A stretch of 64,000 bases of DNA, from NCBI GenBank assembly GCA_021234155.1, contig JAJEKV010000844.1, forward strand, positions 1-64,000, given 5' to 3'. This stretch comes from Isoetes taiwanensis (taxonomy: Eukaryota > Streptophyta > Lycopodiopsida > Isoetales > Isoetaceae). The notes beneath the pieces are model-generated. The model had not been told where the DNA came from, did not search any database, and worked only from the letters and a program-made list of their open reading frames with translations. The position numbers were made by a program, and so were the translations under genes. This document shows, piece by piece, positions 34,475-46,169 of this stretch (position 1 is the stretch's first letter; each line of letters begins with the position of its first letter).

Positions 34475-35990
34475 CTGTAAATGATAAGGCAACAATGTTA
34501 TTAAGGTTCAATTAGTTATCTGCTTCTATGCCTCGATATTTGAACCCAATTAGGCTATTGCAATATTCTTTAAAGAACCTTCTTATCTAGCCAACAATCG
34601 CCCTCAAATGTGTCATAGACAATAGCAACATTTTGTCCCAGCCATACTATTATAGCCATGTTACTATTCTAGTCTATCTGAGTCTATTTGGCAACTTACA
34701 TGTGTTAACATGATAATGTTGCATAAGAGCAGGTATTTATTTTTTCTTTAAATCAAACATTAAACTATTGATTTTTGCAAATTCTAATATGTAAATTCGA
34801 ACATGGGAGCGATCGACTACTGACTATAATAATATAGATTTCCATTGTCTAAGGCAAAATGCCTTCAAATATATATGCCTCAATTCTTAAAGGCAAATGT
34901 TCAAAGTTCTATATTGTTAAGATGAATGTGATAACTATGCCAAGGAATCAATGAATGGTCTTGTTAATATACATATACATTTGTGGTAACAAAGATTTGA
35001 CCTATATTGCTCTATAATTATGGGGGAATGTTGGCAGCACAAAATAATGGGTGATAGTTTTACTCGCTGATAGAGTGAGTTTGTGACTATAGTTGGCAGG
35101 TCAAAATAATGGGTGATAGTTTTATTTGCTGATAGAGCGAGTTTGGAACTATAGTTGATTATAGGAAATTCAAAACGAAGGCTGTGAAATTCATGTACAT
35201 AGACTATGTCAACATGTTGCCATCATGAGATGTCAACAATTTATGTTGTGAAAGTAGCAGACATCTCATGTTATCATGCTTAAAACCAAGAACGAACATT
35301 CCATCCTTAAAATTGCTGCCCTCTTCGTGCATTTCTTTGCAGTTACCATATCATGCATTCCTTTGTAGAAAAAAAAACAAAATCACACAAAGCAAGCTTG
35401 CCATATTTAGATTCTTGAAGTTAGTTAAAGTGTTGAACACATAAGCTAAGATGTGCAAGATAAACTAAGATGTAATGGTGGTTACATGTTGACAACAATC
35501 ATTTATTTTCTACCAATCTGATTCTTTTGCTAAGTCCTTGCCATTGTGTTGTTAGGCATAATTTAGTAATCAATCTGCTTTTTACAAAATTGTTCTTTGC
35601 AGGTATGGCTGCCACTTACACAGTAAATTCCTTCTCATCTTACAAAATTGCAAGGACCTGCTGAACATTTAACCATAGTAATCATTGCCTCAGAATGTTC
35701 CCACTAAGGTTGTGTTTTTCTTTCTTCAATGAACCCCACCCGTGGCCAAATACCATGGATTGTAGCAAACATCTACCAGTTAGTTAACTGTGAAGTGACT
35801 GTCTTCTCTCGATGATGATATCCTGTATATAATACTTCAACAGCTTTGTCTGATCCAGGATCTTGGAGTCAATGGTCATATAACTCCTTAACAATTGAAT
35901 TTGCAAATGGATTCGCAATATTGACCTGTGAATTGGTAAGATTTAGATGAGCATTTGAGTAACCAATTTTATAATTCAAAGGACTCACTT
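34475..35990. other. AT-rich DNA, possibly Helitron body; one duplication
   Basis: No Rep/helicase or other protein recognised. A 65-bp unit (aaaataatgggtgatagttt...gatagag(t/c)gagttt...actatagttg) is duplicated at about 35,039-35,158. Confidence 0.5.
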
Positions 35991-38280
35991 CTTGCAAGTA
36001 GATGCCTTCAAGAAATTGGATAAGATCCTTTGGAGACTGATCTTTCTTGGGCTTTATTTGTCCTCCACCATTCGAACACCCTGCAGAACAATGTTCAGTG
36101 CCTTCTCTAACAAAAGAAGTTATATTCTATTATCCGCAATCTGCATAATGACTGAGAGAGCTTGCTCAAAATAAGTTGAATTGCAGGTTTCAACCTACAA
36201 TGACAAACAACTAGTATAGCACCCACTTCCTAACCAATATGTGCAGGATGAGAACACATCTCAAATACTAAAAATGCAGAATTGCTTAAAGAATTCTCAT
36301 AGAACGTAATTCAATTTGCTCATGTGCCATTTATATCTCTTGACTTAGTTTACTGTCTTAGAGTCACAGCCAAAAGAAGAAAAGATAAAATCTTCTTTGG
36401 GCATATGGAATTGGAATCTCAAATTCGTATGGTAGTATGGTGGATGCAAAGCTGGCGCATGTACTACTCGCAGCCCAACTAGATCATTTACACTATTTCT
36501 GCAAGGAACATCTAGAGCCAGACAGATGACAAATATTTACAGAAATACTATATGAATTTCCTATCAGAAAGTCAACATACCATTTTGCAAGTTCGGTCAG
36601 CGGCTTGTACTTTCCATATCTACAATTGATATAAAGATGTGCATTCACAATAATCAAGCAGGTCAAGATCGAATTAAATCCAAATAGGAGAAGATACTTG
36701 TGTCTCCATAAAATTTGATCTTTACATCTAGTACACACTCCATTTACTGCAGGGTTTTATATCTGCCCGCAGCAGATATAAGATCCAAAGTGGCCATACA
36801 TAAGAAACCAAGAAGGCCGTTAAGAATGATTATGTTTTACCAAGACTGAATGAGCTTATTAGATGCCATGCAAACAAAAGCCAATGTATGTCGGTTATGC
36901 ACACATTTTGATCTGGAATGCAAAATTATCATAAGAACATCCTTTGGCATTCTAAATACGACAATTCCAGCTTAAAAAATATATGCAGGTGTTGATAGTT
37001 TGAACGAAAGGCTGAGCCAATGGCATATAGAGAACTCCATATATCCCATCAAGATTTGCTACCTTGCTCATTCATAAAGAGTCCTTGGCAATGAAAGTGG
37101 CAACTGCAAGAATATGGTTGTGAAGAAAGTTAGTAATGTCAGAACTACATTGCAGTTTGCCTGCAAGCAAAGATAAATTACAGACAGAATTATATACAAT
37201 TGTGTATTTCAGCTTCGGGAGTCTTAAGCCACTGCAAATATTTGCCAAGACAATGCATCAAAGAATTCCTTCCCATTCAAATCATCCCGCAGCTTTGTGA
37301 TTAGAGTGTTTTGCCTAAAGTTATTTTGAATTGCTGTGCTCCAGCTCAAAGATCAGCAAAGTCTAAAGAGGGCAGTAATTGCAGCGCATTTACTTCCAAG
37401 AGACAGCAACAATGCAGCCGTCTTCAGACTCAAAGCTAACAAAAAATGTGGAAGAAATCACAAATGCCTGCTGAATTCAAGGCGTGCCCAAGGAGAAAGT
37501 GAAACTATAAGGTTCCATATGATGGTCTGGACGTGAGACGCTTGTTTTTCCCTTGTAGAAAGTATGTCAATTACCTCTGCCATTGTAAACTGTGGCAAGC
37601 AGATCTTGCTGGTCCTCTACGTTGCCATAGGGCTCCAGCAAGCCATATCCACAAACCCACAAATAAGGCATACAAACTTGTAAAGAGATCCATCCCTATG
37701 ATCAAGCACGTGTCGAAGCAAAGAACTCTCTTCTAAAAATGCTGAATCCCTATACATGCAAAATAAGTTGCTCTTAATGTTGTAAACACCGTGTGTGAAT
37801 CAAATGTTTGTATACACGAAAGGAACAGTAACAAATCTTCAAGAGTGCGCAGAATGCTCATTTACGTACATCGAAGGATCGAGAAGTGCCCTAAATGCGA
37901 TAAGAGTTTTGATCTTAAATACATCGTCAGGGCTAAGGTTGTAGAGCTTCTTTGTTGCAATGTAAATGTAGATGATAGGTAGTCAAGTGCTTCGATAGAG
38001 ATAAAGTCTTATAAGATTGTGAAAGTAACTTTTTACTAGACAATATAATACAAAAACGAAATATTATGCAAACACCTTGAACATTTACGGGACAAGTACC
38101 CTAGCATTGGGTTGGAAGAGAATTCCTTCATTGTGTTCCCAGGACATCCGAGGCACCACATAACTACTTATAAATGTTGACAATGCTTCTATTGCAGCAG
38201 CCCACCCACTAAAAAGGGGGCCATGTGCCATCAACTCGGAATAAATAACCATGAAAGGAATTAAGAGAAGCAAACAAGCA
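35990..38280 (-). other. possible exons of an unidentified host gene
   Basis: Several short open pieces on the minus strand look exon-like and end in good donors. Examples: 38,250-38,100 (MAHGPLFSGWAAAIEALSTF..., donor GCTAG|GTACTTG); about 37,950-37,865 (KLYNLSPDDVFKIKTLIAF, donor GTAC|GTAAAT); about 37,735-37,577 (ending ATGGCAGAG|GTAATTG); 36,150-36,060 (FEQALSVIMQIADNRI). They share strand and spacing, and hydrophobic helical composition as in HEAT/ARM-type proteins. I cannot name a family or chain them in one verified frame, and some may be chance. Confidence 0.3.
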
Positions 38281-38479
38281 AGCGGTAGAAATCTAGACTC
38301 AAGTGAAGAGGATTACCGATCTCGCTTGTAATCTACCTTCAGCTTGTTTCAGGACGCCATTGATATTCCCAATGAAAAGGAACCGGCGACAAAGCAATAA
38401 TGTCTAGTTCTGTTCTTGCAATTCCGGGGTATATGAGATCAAATAAGCAACATCCAAGACACTACCTTGAGCCGATACT

Positions 38480-39215
38480 GTAATGAGTGAATGTTGTAAT
38501 CGACAAATCTCGCTCATCCGGCGTCGAGTGCACGAAAAAAAGACCCTCCGGTTCGCCCGGTTTCGAGAGCGGATGCCCACCTTGAAGTGGTGAGGCGGTT
38601 TACGGCCAATCATAAGTTTTAGCAGTCACCAGCATATCCTGGGGATATTCTAGCATATACCTAGGATATGCCAAAAAAGCATTATAAACAAGGGTTTGCC
38701 CCCTAGGGGCAACCCAAAAATAAGGTCTAATTAGTATATGCGACAAAGTTTGGTGAATAAATACAAAAAGCAGATTGCTTACCTGCTTAATGTTATGAAC
38801 GAATGGATTTGGTAGTCCTCATTTCACAACTCTGCGCTTGAGCAAAATGAATGAAATGTCTGACTTTGGGCCACGTAGACGAAGCTCCAGACTTCTAAGC
38901 AAGAAAGGAGAATCTCAAAAATGAATTCGGCATTTCGGCAGTATGTAGGGTCGGATTGCCTAGCTTTGCAAATCTGCTTGCATTACCACATCTCCATCTC
39001 CATCTCCATTGCATAGGAGGAGCAACCACCGGTTATCCGGTTTCTGAAGTGGCCGCCCAATAACAACAGCTACCGCCAGTTTACACCCGATAGCAAGTTT
39101 GTAGGAGTCATTGGTACATTCCTGGCATATATCTGGAATATGCCATAAACCCCACATGGACAAGGGCTTGCCCGGGGAGGGGGAGGGAGGGGAGGGGGGG
39201 CAACCCAAAAACTGT
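38480..39215. repeat. two diverged copies of a roughly 230-bp unit
   Basis: Copy one (about 38,535-38,725) and copy two (about 39,015-39,215) share in order ccggtt...ccggttt, a ggcggttta/gccagttta phrase, agcagtca(c/t)...(a)cattcctgg / catatcctgg, gatatgcca and caaggg(t/c)ttgccc...ggggcaacccaaaaa. The end forms a hairpin (ttgccccctaggggcaa at 38,694-38,710). A G-rich run (39,173-39,198) replaces the hairpin loop in copy two. Confidence 0.65.
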
Positions 39216-40250
39216 GACTCATAATCTCCATAGCTAGATCAAGATAATCTCTCTCTCATACACCGTCTCTGTTTTCTCTCCCTGCTTAGATTATAAAGTG
39301 ATGATAATGGGATCCTCAGGTACACAATGCATACGTGCATATCTCCTCCACACATACATGTGTGTACATACATGTATATATACCTCCCATATACGACCAT
39401 TTATACGGTCTCATATACTACCCCAACAATGGGGACCACAGTGGAAAAATGTGCCACTCCGTCGCAGAGAACCCACAACAAAATATACTAGTATGGTCCT
39501 TGGGACGTCCCCAAATGACACCTTTACATATATGTTTTAGAAAAGTAATATAACCTCCTAGAAATCCAAATATACAAAGCAGACTGGTCCAACTGTGATG
39601 AAACATAGTCTCTAGTAACCGTGGCAAACTTTGAAAGCTGATATCTTGATCCAGAGCTCTGTTTGACCTGTACCATAGCTCTCGGATTCGTATCACCGAA
39701 ATACATCCATTGTTATAGGATACACCATGTATTATTGAGTTGTCACCCTCTGTTTTTACAGAATATTCCAAAAATTCTTTACCAATATTCTGTTGGAGCT
39801 ATGCTAAAGCTGAATTCCTTAGAATATCACTTCTCTTTCAAAATAAGGCCTGAGGTCCTTTCCATTTCTGGGATTAAGCAACAATTCCCCTTTTGGAGTC
39901 GTCAACCAACTCCAATCCTAGCAGATAAGCACCTTTTAAATAGGAGAATGCCGAAAACATGTAATAACAACAAAAAGTGTAGCCAAAGAACAAGCCACAG
40001 TCCAACAACCTACTCAAATATTATTGTACTAGCATATACCAATGGGGCAAATTTGATGCAATGTAATAGAACTTGCTAAAATGGCATATTCCAGCTAACT
40101 TATTAGTCTCAAATGGTGCAAATAAACCATTATGAGCATCTTTGGCTGCTGCACACTGAGATAAAGTGTTGCTTGTGTCCAATTTCCTATCCTTTATCAC
40201 ATAATCATGCTCCAAATTACTCAACTCTTCTACACTTTCATGTTCAAATA
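39216..40250. other. spacer, no recognisable gene
   Basis: Overlapping open frames on both strands (for example 39,663-40,079 plus) match nothing I know. A TATA- and ACAT-rich patch lies at 39,330-39,420. Confidence 0.4.
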
Positions 40251-40259
40251 TGAAAGGAA

Positions 40260-40826
40260 CTAGTCTTCCTTGATTCTCAGACTTCTTTGGACTGCTACAA
40301 AGCTGAAACATAGGTACCATTTTATGTACACTTCATTTATCAAAGCATAAAAAATTAGCAATTCTAGCTCATGGTTTAGTGCCAAATCATCAAAGCGAGC
40401 AAATTTCTCCATTTGAGGCATGTAAAAGTCTTGTTCAGTTGGTATCCATGTCTGAAATCTGAAAATCTCATAAAGAAATTTGTTGTCGTGTGATCCACTA
40501 AATTCAAGAGCACGTAACATAAATGCTAAAATATCAATGCTTTCCACCTCTATCTCACATAATAATGGTTCATCATCATCTAAAAATGTTTCACATGTAT
40601 GAAAAGTCTCAAACTTAGGGCTGCTCAAGCATCTATCACTTTCTTTCTCATGAGAATAGTCAAACTTATCAATTTCATATAAAAGAACATGCTCATACTC
40701 TTCAACCATGTGAGATGTGATTAGATATACCTGATTTTTATTTGTCCCATCCATGCTTGATTTCAGAGGATGATCTATAGTAATCTGGTATTCCCCTTCA
40801 AAGATGTTCATTTCGCTTTTCTCCAT
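40260..40826 (-). CDS. unrecognised acidic open frame of 188 codons
   Basis: Uninterrupted from MEKSEMNIFEGEYQITIDHP to ...VQRSLRIKED. Rich in E, D, F and L, no membrane segment, no motif I know. It overlaps the end of the frame above (41,067-40,798) by a few codons in another phase and follows the gag-protease remnant on the same strand, so it may be a derived part of that element, where a pol linker would lie. I cannot assign a function. Confidence 0.4.
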   Translation of the reverse strand: MEKSEMNIFEGEYQITIDHPLKSSMDGTNKNQVYLITSHMVEEYEHVLLYEIDKFDYSHEKESDRCLSSPKFETFHTCETFLDDDEPLLCEIEVESIDILAFMLRALEFSGSHDNKFLYEIFRFQTWIPTEQDFYMPQMEKFARFDDLALNHELELLIFYALINEVYIKWYLCFSFVAVQRSLRIKED

Positions 40827-40979
40827 GAAGTCTCAACATGCGACATCTAATCATGTATTTCAAGAAGAAAGTATAAGTTTCAGCATGCACACTCTCTAAA
40901 ATTTTTAAAACTATGAAATCCAAAATTGCTTTCAACTCATATACATTGCACAAGACATTTCTTATAATATCTTCATTTG

Positions 40980-41290
40980 ATTCATAGTTGTCAATTCCAT
41001 CATTTTTTATCCAACTTGAAGCATTATATAGTAAGGCGTTACATTCACTCTGCTGCCCAATACCCATTGATACTCACATCACAAAGAAATGGCCCGGGAT
41101 TCTTGGACTGCCGAGCTGATGGCTCTGTTATACTCTTGTTTTTATCATTCGATAGAATTTGTTGGACTGAAATTTCTGATTTTCTTCTTCCTCCTAACTC
41201 TTGCAATAAATTAGGAGAATAATGCATCAATTGCTCAAGAGTAAGTGTGATTTTAGTAGTTAGAACTTGGATGATCACATCACCTTCATT
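40980..41290 (-). pseudogene. pre-protease and degenerate retropepsin segment
   Basis: The frame ITLTLEQLMHYSPNLLQELG is the short conserved block found before the protease in many Ty3/gypsy polyproteins (pattern L-x-L-x-x-L-L-x-x-S-P-x-L). It is followed by VSINGYWA and, in a shifted frame, AECNALLYNASSWI at the place of the protease signature (A-L-L-D-x-G-S-x-I). The catalytic aspartate position reads tyrosine and D-T/N-G-S reads Y-N-A-S, so the site is dead if aligned correctly. Confidence 0.5.
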
Positions 41291-41666
41291 ATGAATAATT
41301 CTTCAATCTCTTCTTCTTGCTGAAATGTGTCATCTTCCACCTCAACAAATTCACAATTCAGTACTAATTTTGCCTTCTCTTGCTTCTTAAGTTCCTCAAT
41401 AAGAGCCTTAACTAGAGGATTTTCAATATGCTTTGCACCTTGAATGCGAGCATCATTATTAGGAAGAGGTACTGACCCAAACACTTGTTGCCTTGGTGGA
41501 TATTTATTGGTTGCCCATTCTGGTTTCCCATGAATTTTCCAACAAGTATAACTCTCATCATGCTTGAATTTATCATATAACTTGCAATACAAATGAGCCT
41601 TACTTGGATACCATCCCTGTTTTGGCTGCAATATTTGTGTTGAGGCTATTGGAGCTTGTTGAACCA

Positions 41667-42266
41667 TTAAAGCTTGTGGCATCGTTGAAACTTATGGTGT
41701 GAGAGTTGCTGCTTGCATTTATTGAAAAGGAATAGGTGGTGCTTGTTGTATAATAGCAAATACTGGATTAGCCTCTCAAAGAATCTCCTCTCTCTACATT
41801 CTTGATTATTATGACCTTTGATTTGGCACCTTGAACAAAATTTCAGCAATCTACATGTGGTTTCAGAATGTCCAATAGATCCACAATACTTACAAGTAAT
41901 AAATTGAACCTCCCTTGATTTCTCCCCAATTGTAAGCTTAGAAACTTTTGTTGCAATATCTTCTGGTTGTTTATGTTTTGGAGTAGCAACTTCATGAATG
42001 TATCCTAGCTTGTCTTCTGCCTTGAGAGCAAACTTTTGTGCTTCCAATAATGGTGTAGGCTATTTAGCCTTTACCTTATGAGCAATTGCTCGTTTCAACT
42101 CCTTTGTATACCATTGGATATCCAATTCATCATTTCTTGCGATCTTCCAATGAACTATGGCTTTGAGAACTGCAATATAGTGCTGATTATACTCTCTTAT
42201 TGATTCATCCTCCTTTTGTGTGAAATTGGTCCATCTTTCTATAGTCTTATCCTTACCATGGAGCAA
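41667..42266 (-). pseudogene. retrotransposon gag with two CCHC zinc knuckles
   Basis: Nucleocapsid knuckles CKYCGSIGHSETTC and CSRCQIKGHNNQEC both fit C-x2-C-x4-H-x4-C and stand next to each other, followed by basic residues. The upstream part (42,266-42,060) is a capsid-like helical stretch with W and charged residues as in the retrotrans_gag domain. The two parts are split by a stop near 42,060. Gag packages the element RNA into particles. The arrangement of two knuckles is usual for Ty3/gypsy-like plant elements. Confidence 0.85.
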
Positions 42267-42424
42267 TGAATGCTTCCTTCAATTCCTGTAATGGTATCTA
42301 GCTGAGTTTGTACCCAATCCTCCACTGAATCTTGCAAAGAACTTTGAAACCAAGGCAAGTAATCAGTAGCTGGTAATTTACATTACTGGCAATACCTCTC
42401 AAACTTCACAATATGTTTCAAAGG

Positions 42425-42570
42425 ATACCAATGGGCCTTTGCAAAGTCAATAAAGCAGCAGTAGAGATCCTGGCAGCAGTTTCTGCTATCCTCAACCAAG
42501 GTCTGGAGTGTGAATGTACGGACAATGGTGGAGTGTCGGGCTGATGCCAATGTCTGCCTCTGGGTGTTGC
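42425..42570 (-). pseudogene. short LINE reverse transcriptase fragment
   Basis: Minus-strand reading SARHSTIVRTFTLQTLVEDS then CCFIDFAKA. This is the LINE block R-S-T-x-D-Q-I-F-x-L-R-x-L-V-E...C-F-I-D-F-x-K-A-F-D. The match stops exactly at F-I-D-F-A-K-A (about 42,440). Opposite in orientation to the LINE piece that starts at about 44,697 with the same block. Confidence 0.65.
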
Positions 42571-42619
42571 TCCACAAAGTTCTGGTACAGCTCAGCTTGT
42601 ATATTCAAACCATCATAGT

Positions 42620-44690
42620 TAAATTAAAAATTTTGTATGTACAATTGAGTACATGAGGAGTCAAAATGTATTGAAATATACTCAGATATACTAAGATGTA
42701 CTCACATGTACTTACAATATACATAAGGACAACAGAATACATATGACACATGTACATTAAATATATATGGCGTAATAAAGCAGCAGTATGGGTACATTAT
42801 TGTAGCCTAGAGCATATTAATGTTCCGCAGTAAATTCTTGAAGTCCATAGATAGTATCTGAAAGTCTGAGTACAAGATATACATTCCATAGACATGTATA
42901 AGATACAATATTATGCAATATCTAATCTATACATTGGTTAAGAAATATGGAATCACTACATAAATAAGAAAGGAAGATTCAGTATAATATACATGATCAG
43001 TAAATGTAAGCAGACCAATAAAGGTGATTGCATATGTAGAACTAAATAAAAGTGGATACATAAATGATAGATTAGCCATTAGAAAACATTGCATACATCA
43101 AAACAAAGAAGATACTATAGATCCAAATAAAAGTGAACATATACATGAGGGATCAGTCATTTGAAAGCATTTCATACAACAAAGAATGAAATGTCTGTGG
43201 TATATCAAGAAATTGGTTTGCCTGATGCCTTTTCTTTCTTACATCCCTGTATTTAGGTGAAATCTTGATGTTGTTTAACCAAAATTGGATGACTAATTGC
43301 TTTGTATCTTCGTCCAAACAATCAGATCTTCTCTTTCTACCTGCTAATGCCCATATAGTTGGACCTATAATTTTCATTCTCTTTCTTACGCTGCGACATA
43401 TGACAAATTCGAGGACTTAGTTCTAACATTTTGAAGCAACCCCTTTTTGCTTCAATTCCCCATTCTTCCAACAATCATGGATAAAACAAAGTGCTTGGCC
43501 AACTTATCAATGTTATTAGAAGATTTAACGTCTTCTATTCCATCTTTGAGATTTTGTAACAATGAATGTTTCTGCGCTTACGAAGGTAGCCCAATCGGGC
43601 TTAAACAACCCTAATAACTTTTGTTGTCTTGCAAGATCCTAGAAACCAATACCTCTCTTTTGACTAGAAGATAGAGAACTAGCTTCATTTTTAAAGCATT
43701 CAACAACCGTTTCTACTCTTTTCCTGATTTTTTTTTGTGGTGTACCTGGAATATAATCTGCCATTCTCATTGTTGACAATATCACTCTCTGTCATTTCAT
43801 TCAGCATGTCATTCAGAGTATCTTATTCAAGCATTTTCTGCTTTCCTTTATCAATTTCAATATCACCATCCTCATTTTGGACATCACTCTGAGTCATTTT
43901 GTTCATATTTTGATTTTCTTGTGCCATGTCCCTACTGCTATGAAAACTGATATGCATGCAAAGATTCAACAAGAATTTCAAATTCTTTTCTTGGTTTTAG
44001 ATTCTTAAACCATAGATTGGAGGGAATTTGCTTGCTTGGCAATGAACTGGAGGGAATTTGCTTGGATCGGAGGGAATCCAGTGGCTGTACCCAAAATTTC
44101 GCAATAATCATTAGAGGAAATTTGAGATCTCATTTCATCCCCATAAGAATCCTCCAATGGAATGGCTTACCCTCTATTAACTGCAATTAATGCAGCACCA
44201 ACAACTTCATTGCTGTTGTTTTCCCCCCATAACTTTTGATCCACTTGTCAAAATGTTGCGGCGTTTGTTGCATTAGATGCGGAATGAAAAGATCTTTCCA
44301 ATGATATATGGTTATGATGTATTTCAATATGGTCATATCGTTAACCTTAAAAAATATGATTTTTGCTTATTTCTTATATGTATATCGTAAAAGGCGTATG
44401 AATGGGTTATCACTAGATAGATCTTGTGAAGACGCAACACATTGCTACAAAAGTTTTTGAATCGGAGTTGGATCAAAAGTTATAATGAAAAAATAATACT
44501 CTGAAGTTAGTTGTTTGCATTAATTGGTACGCCACATATCTTGGAATGAGATATACTGGAGCTCTTCTCTTATTGGACAGTTTAAAAAGCTGACATGGCA
44601 TTTTAAGCATCCCTTAATGGGACAAAATGTGATCTCATTTTTCCTCTAATGCGTCGGCCACTTCATGTCATGATGACAAACAACCAAATA
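42620..44690. other. AT-rich DNA with unrecognised minus-strand frames
   Basis: Mostly non-coding. A short tandem phrase (actggagggaatttgcttgg type) lies at about 44,015-44,078. Two minus-strand open pieces are described separately. No element ends recognised. Confidence 0.45.
43153..43377 (-). pseudogene. transposon-like protein fragment, family unknown
   Basis: Reads MKIIGPTIWALAGRKRRSDC, then LVIQFWLNNIKISPKYRDVR and KKR. The layout (basic patch, F-W-x-x-N-x-x-x-S-P-x-x-x-D-V-R) recalls uncharacterised repetitive proteins in plant genomes, but I cannot name one with confidence. Upstream on the same strand, after frame breaks, are KDGIEDVKSSNNIDKLAKHF (about 43,550-43,480) and an acidic repeat (about 43,930-43,740) in which N-K-M-T-Q-S-D-V...N-E-D-G recurs as N-E-M-T-E-S-D-I...N-E-N-G. 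Likely one decayed gene of a mobile element. Confidence 0.35.
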
Positions 44691-44702
44691 TATTGACTTG
44701 GC

Positions 44703-45290
44703 ATTCATTGACTTTAGCAAGGCCAGCCCCGTAAAGATCTTGGTGACAGGCTGATTCAGCTGGGAGTCCCCAAGGAACTTAGAGAAGCTGTATCCCAATT
44801 ATATGCTGAAGTCCTCATCACAACCTCCCGAGATCCCAGCACGGTTTTGAAGAGCACAATAGGGGTAAGGCAGGGATGTCCTCTATCCCCTACTCTGTTT
44901 GGCATTTTTATTGACGAATTAGATGACTGGTTAAGACAGAGATCACTTACAGGGACAAAGCTTGGCAGTTATATTCTTCAGCTCCTCCTCTATGCTGACG
45001 ATGTAGTGTTAATTGCTAGCAAGATAAAAACACTACAAGACCATCTCGACCACTTGGAAAACTTCTGCACAGCAAAGAAGATGACAGTTAATTTATCTAA
45101 GTCCAAAATTATGGTCTTTGGTTCCCGAGAGAGGCCAGATTTCACATATAAAGGGGGCTTGCTGGAAACAGTAGAATCATATAAATATTTGGGGATTGAC
45201 CTGGCGTCTAATTACAGTTGGAAAATCTGCATTAATAGGCGAGTTTCAGCGGGGGCTGCCCTATCTGACATGTCGGCTAAATGATAAGGC
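44703..45290 (+). pseudogene. LINE reverse transcriptase, N-terminally truncated
   Basis: After FIDFSKA and one frame break come LGVPKELREAVSQLYAE and then an open frame from 44,847: STIGVRQGCPLSPTLFGIFI (R-Q-G-C-P-L-S-P block), LQLLLYADDVVLIA (YADD at about 44,991-45,002), FCTAKKMTVNLSKSKIMVFG and YKYLGIDL. These are the canonical RT motifs 4-7 of LINEs with intact catalytic aspartates. It ends at a stop at 45,282; related sequence continues in other frames (LFKTLVETVVL...). Confidence 0.9.
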
Positions 45291-45677
45291 CTCACTCACC
45301 GGATTTGGAATTTGAAAAAGATGCTTTTCAAAACGCTTGTCGAGACGGTGGTACTATCTGATTGCCCCAATCGGGGACCAGAGAGATCGACTTCGGCTTT
45401 GAAACAGATCGGCGATCCGTAAAGCTTTCATAAAAGCGGGAACTAGGCCTCGGATCTCAAATTCCATACTCTATTATGCTTGCAGAGGTCGTGTTATTAC
45501 CATTGGAATTAGAGAGTTTGTATCAGTCTATAAACTTCTTTAATAGAGTGAATGCACAAGCGACATCCGGTTATCCGCCAGCGCTAGAACACTCACGAAT
45601 GGAAAGGCAAGTTAACGACTTGGGCTAATCGATGGGGGGTAACCACTTTTCCTTCCGAGAAAGAGGAAACTCGATCC

Positions 45678-46088
45678 ATGCTGGAGAAACAAGCAATAAG
45701 CCACTTATGGGCGAACCCGGGACTGCTATACCAGAAAAACGTCAATCCAGTGATTACAATTGAGAGTCAAATTTATTTGATGGCCAACATTCCCAAAGGT
45801 CAAAGATGTCTTCTTGCTAGATACAGAACAGGATCTCATAGGCTTGAAATTGAGACCGGGAGATGGTCTAACATACAAGTGGAAGAACGTTTATGCAAAG
45901 TTTGTGATACAAAACAAATCGAGGACGAAGACCATGTTTTTACATGTTGCCCGGAATATGCTCACATCAGGGGTAACTTTGGTATTCAAGCTACTGATTT
46001 TTTATCTTTATTGCGAATGCCACCATTGACTTTAGGTCCTTATATTAGAGCTGTTGATATTCACCGCTCTTTTTTACTAAAGTTGTAA
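45678..46088 (+). pseudogene. LINE ORF2 C-terminal region with CCHC-type knuckle
   Basis: Open frame containing GQRCLLARYRTGSHRLEIET, then CKVCDTKQIEDEDHVFTCCP. The pattern C-x2-C-x(8-9)-D-E-x-H-x3-x-C-P with R-x-R-x-G-x-H upstream is standard for the end of plant and animal LINE ORF2 proteins. Stop at 46,086, followed by about 50 bases of 3' untranslated sequence and the tail. Confidence 0.85.
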
Positions 46089-46169
46089 ATAGTCTGTTCA
46101 TGTGCTCCATGGTCTCTCGAGGCCCAAGAGAGCGTCAGACAAATAATAATAATAATAATATTCCTTTTT

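Larger units (their letters stand above)
40260..42400 (-). mobile_element. decayed Ty3/gypsy-type gag-protease region
   Basis: Minus strand, 5' to 3': a gag-like capsid segment (42,266-42,060, with ERWTNFTQKEDESIREYNQHY, the usual gag helix before the knuckles), a double CCHC nucleocapsid (42,047-41,667), a linker (41,682-41,275), a pre-protease block (ITLTLEQLMHYSPNLLQEL, 41,245-41,190) and a degenerate protease site. A long acidic open frame (40,826-40,260) follows that I do not recognise. No reverse transcriptase is seen, so pol is lost. Confidence 0.72.
44695..46165 (+). mobile_element. 5'-truncated LINE with (AAT)n tail
   Basis: Starts abruptly inside the RT domain (FIDFSKA, 44,703) and runs through RT, the C-terminal part with a cysteine-histidine knuckle and the 3' untranslated region to a (AAT)n tail at 46,140-46,160. 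Strong 5' truncation is normal for LINE copies. It is better preserved than the LINE at 6.2-11.5 kb and of a different kind (different tail). No target duplication identified. Confidence 0.88.
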
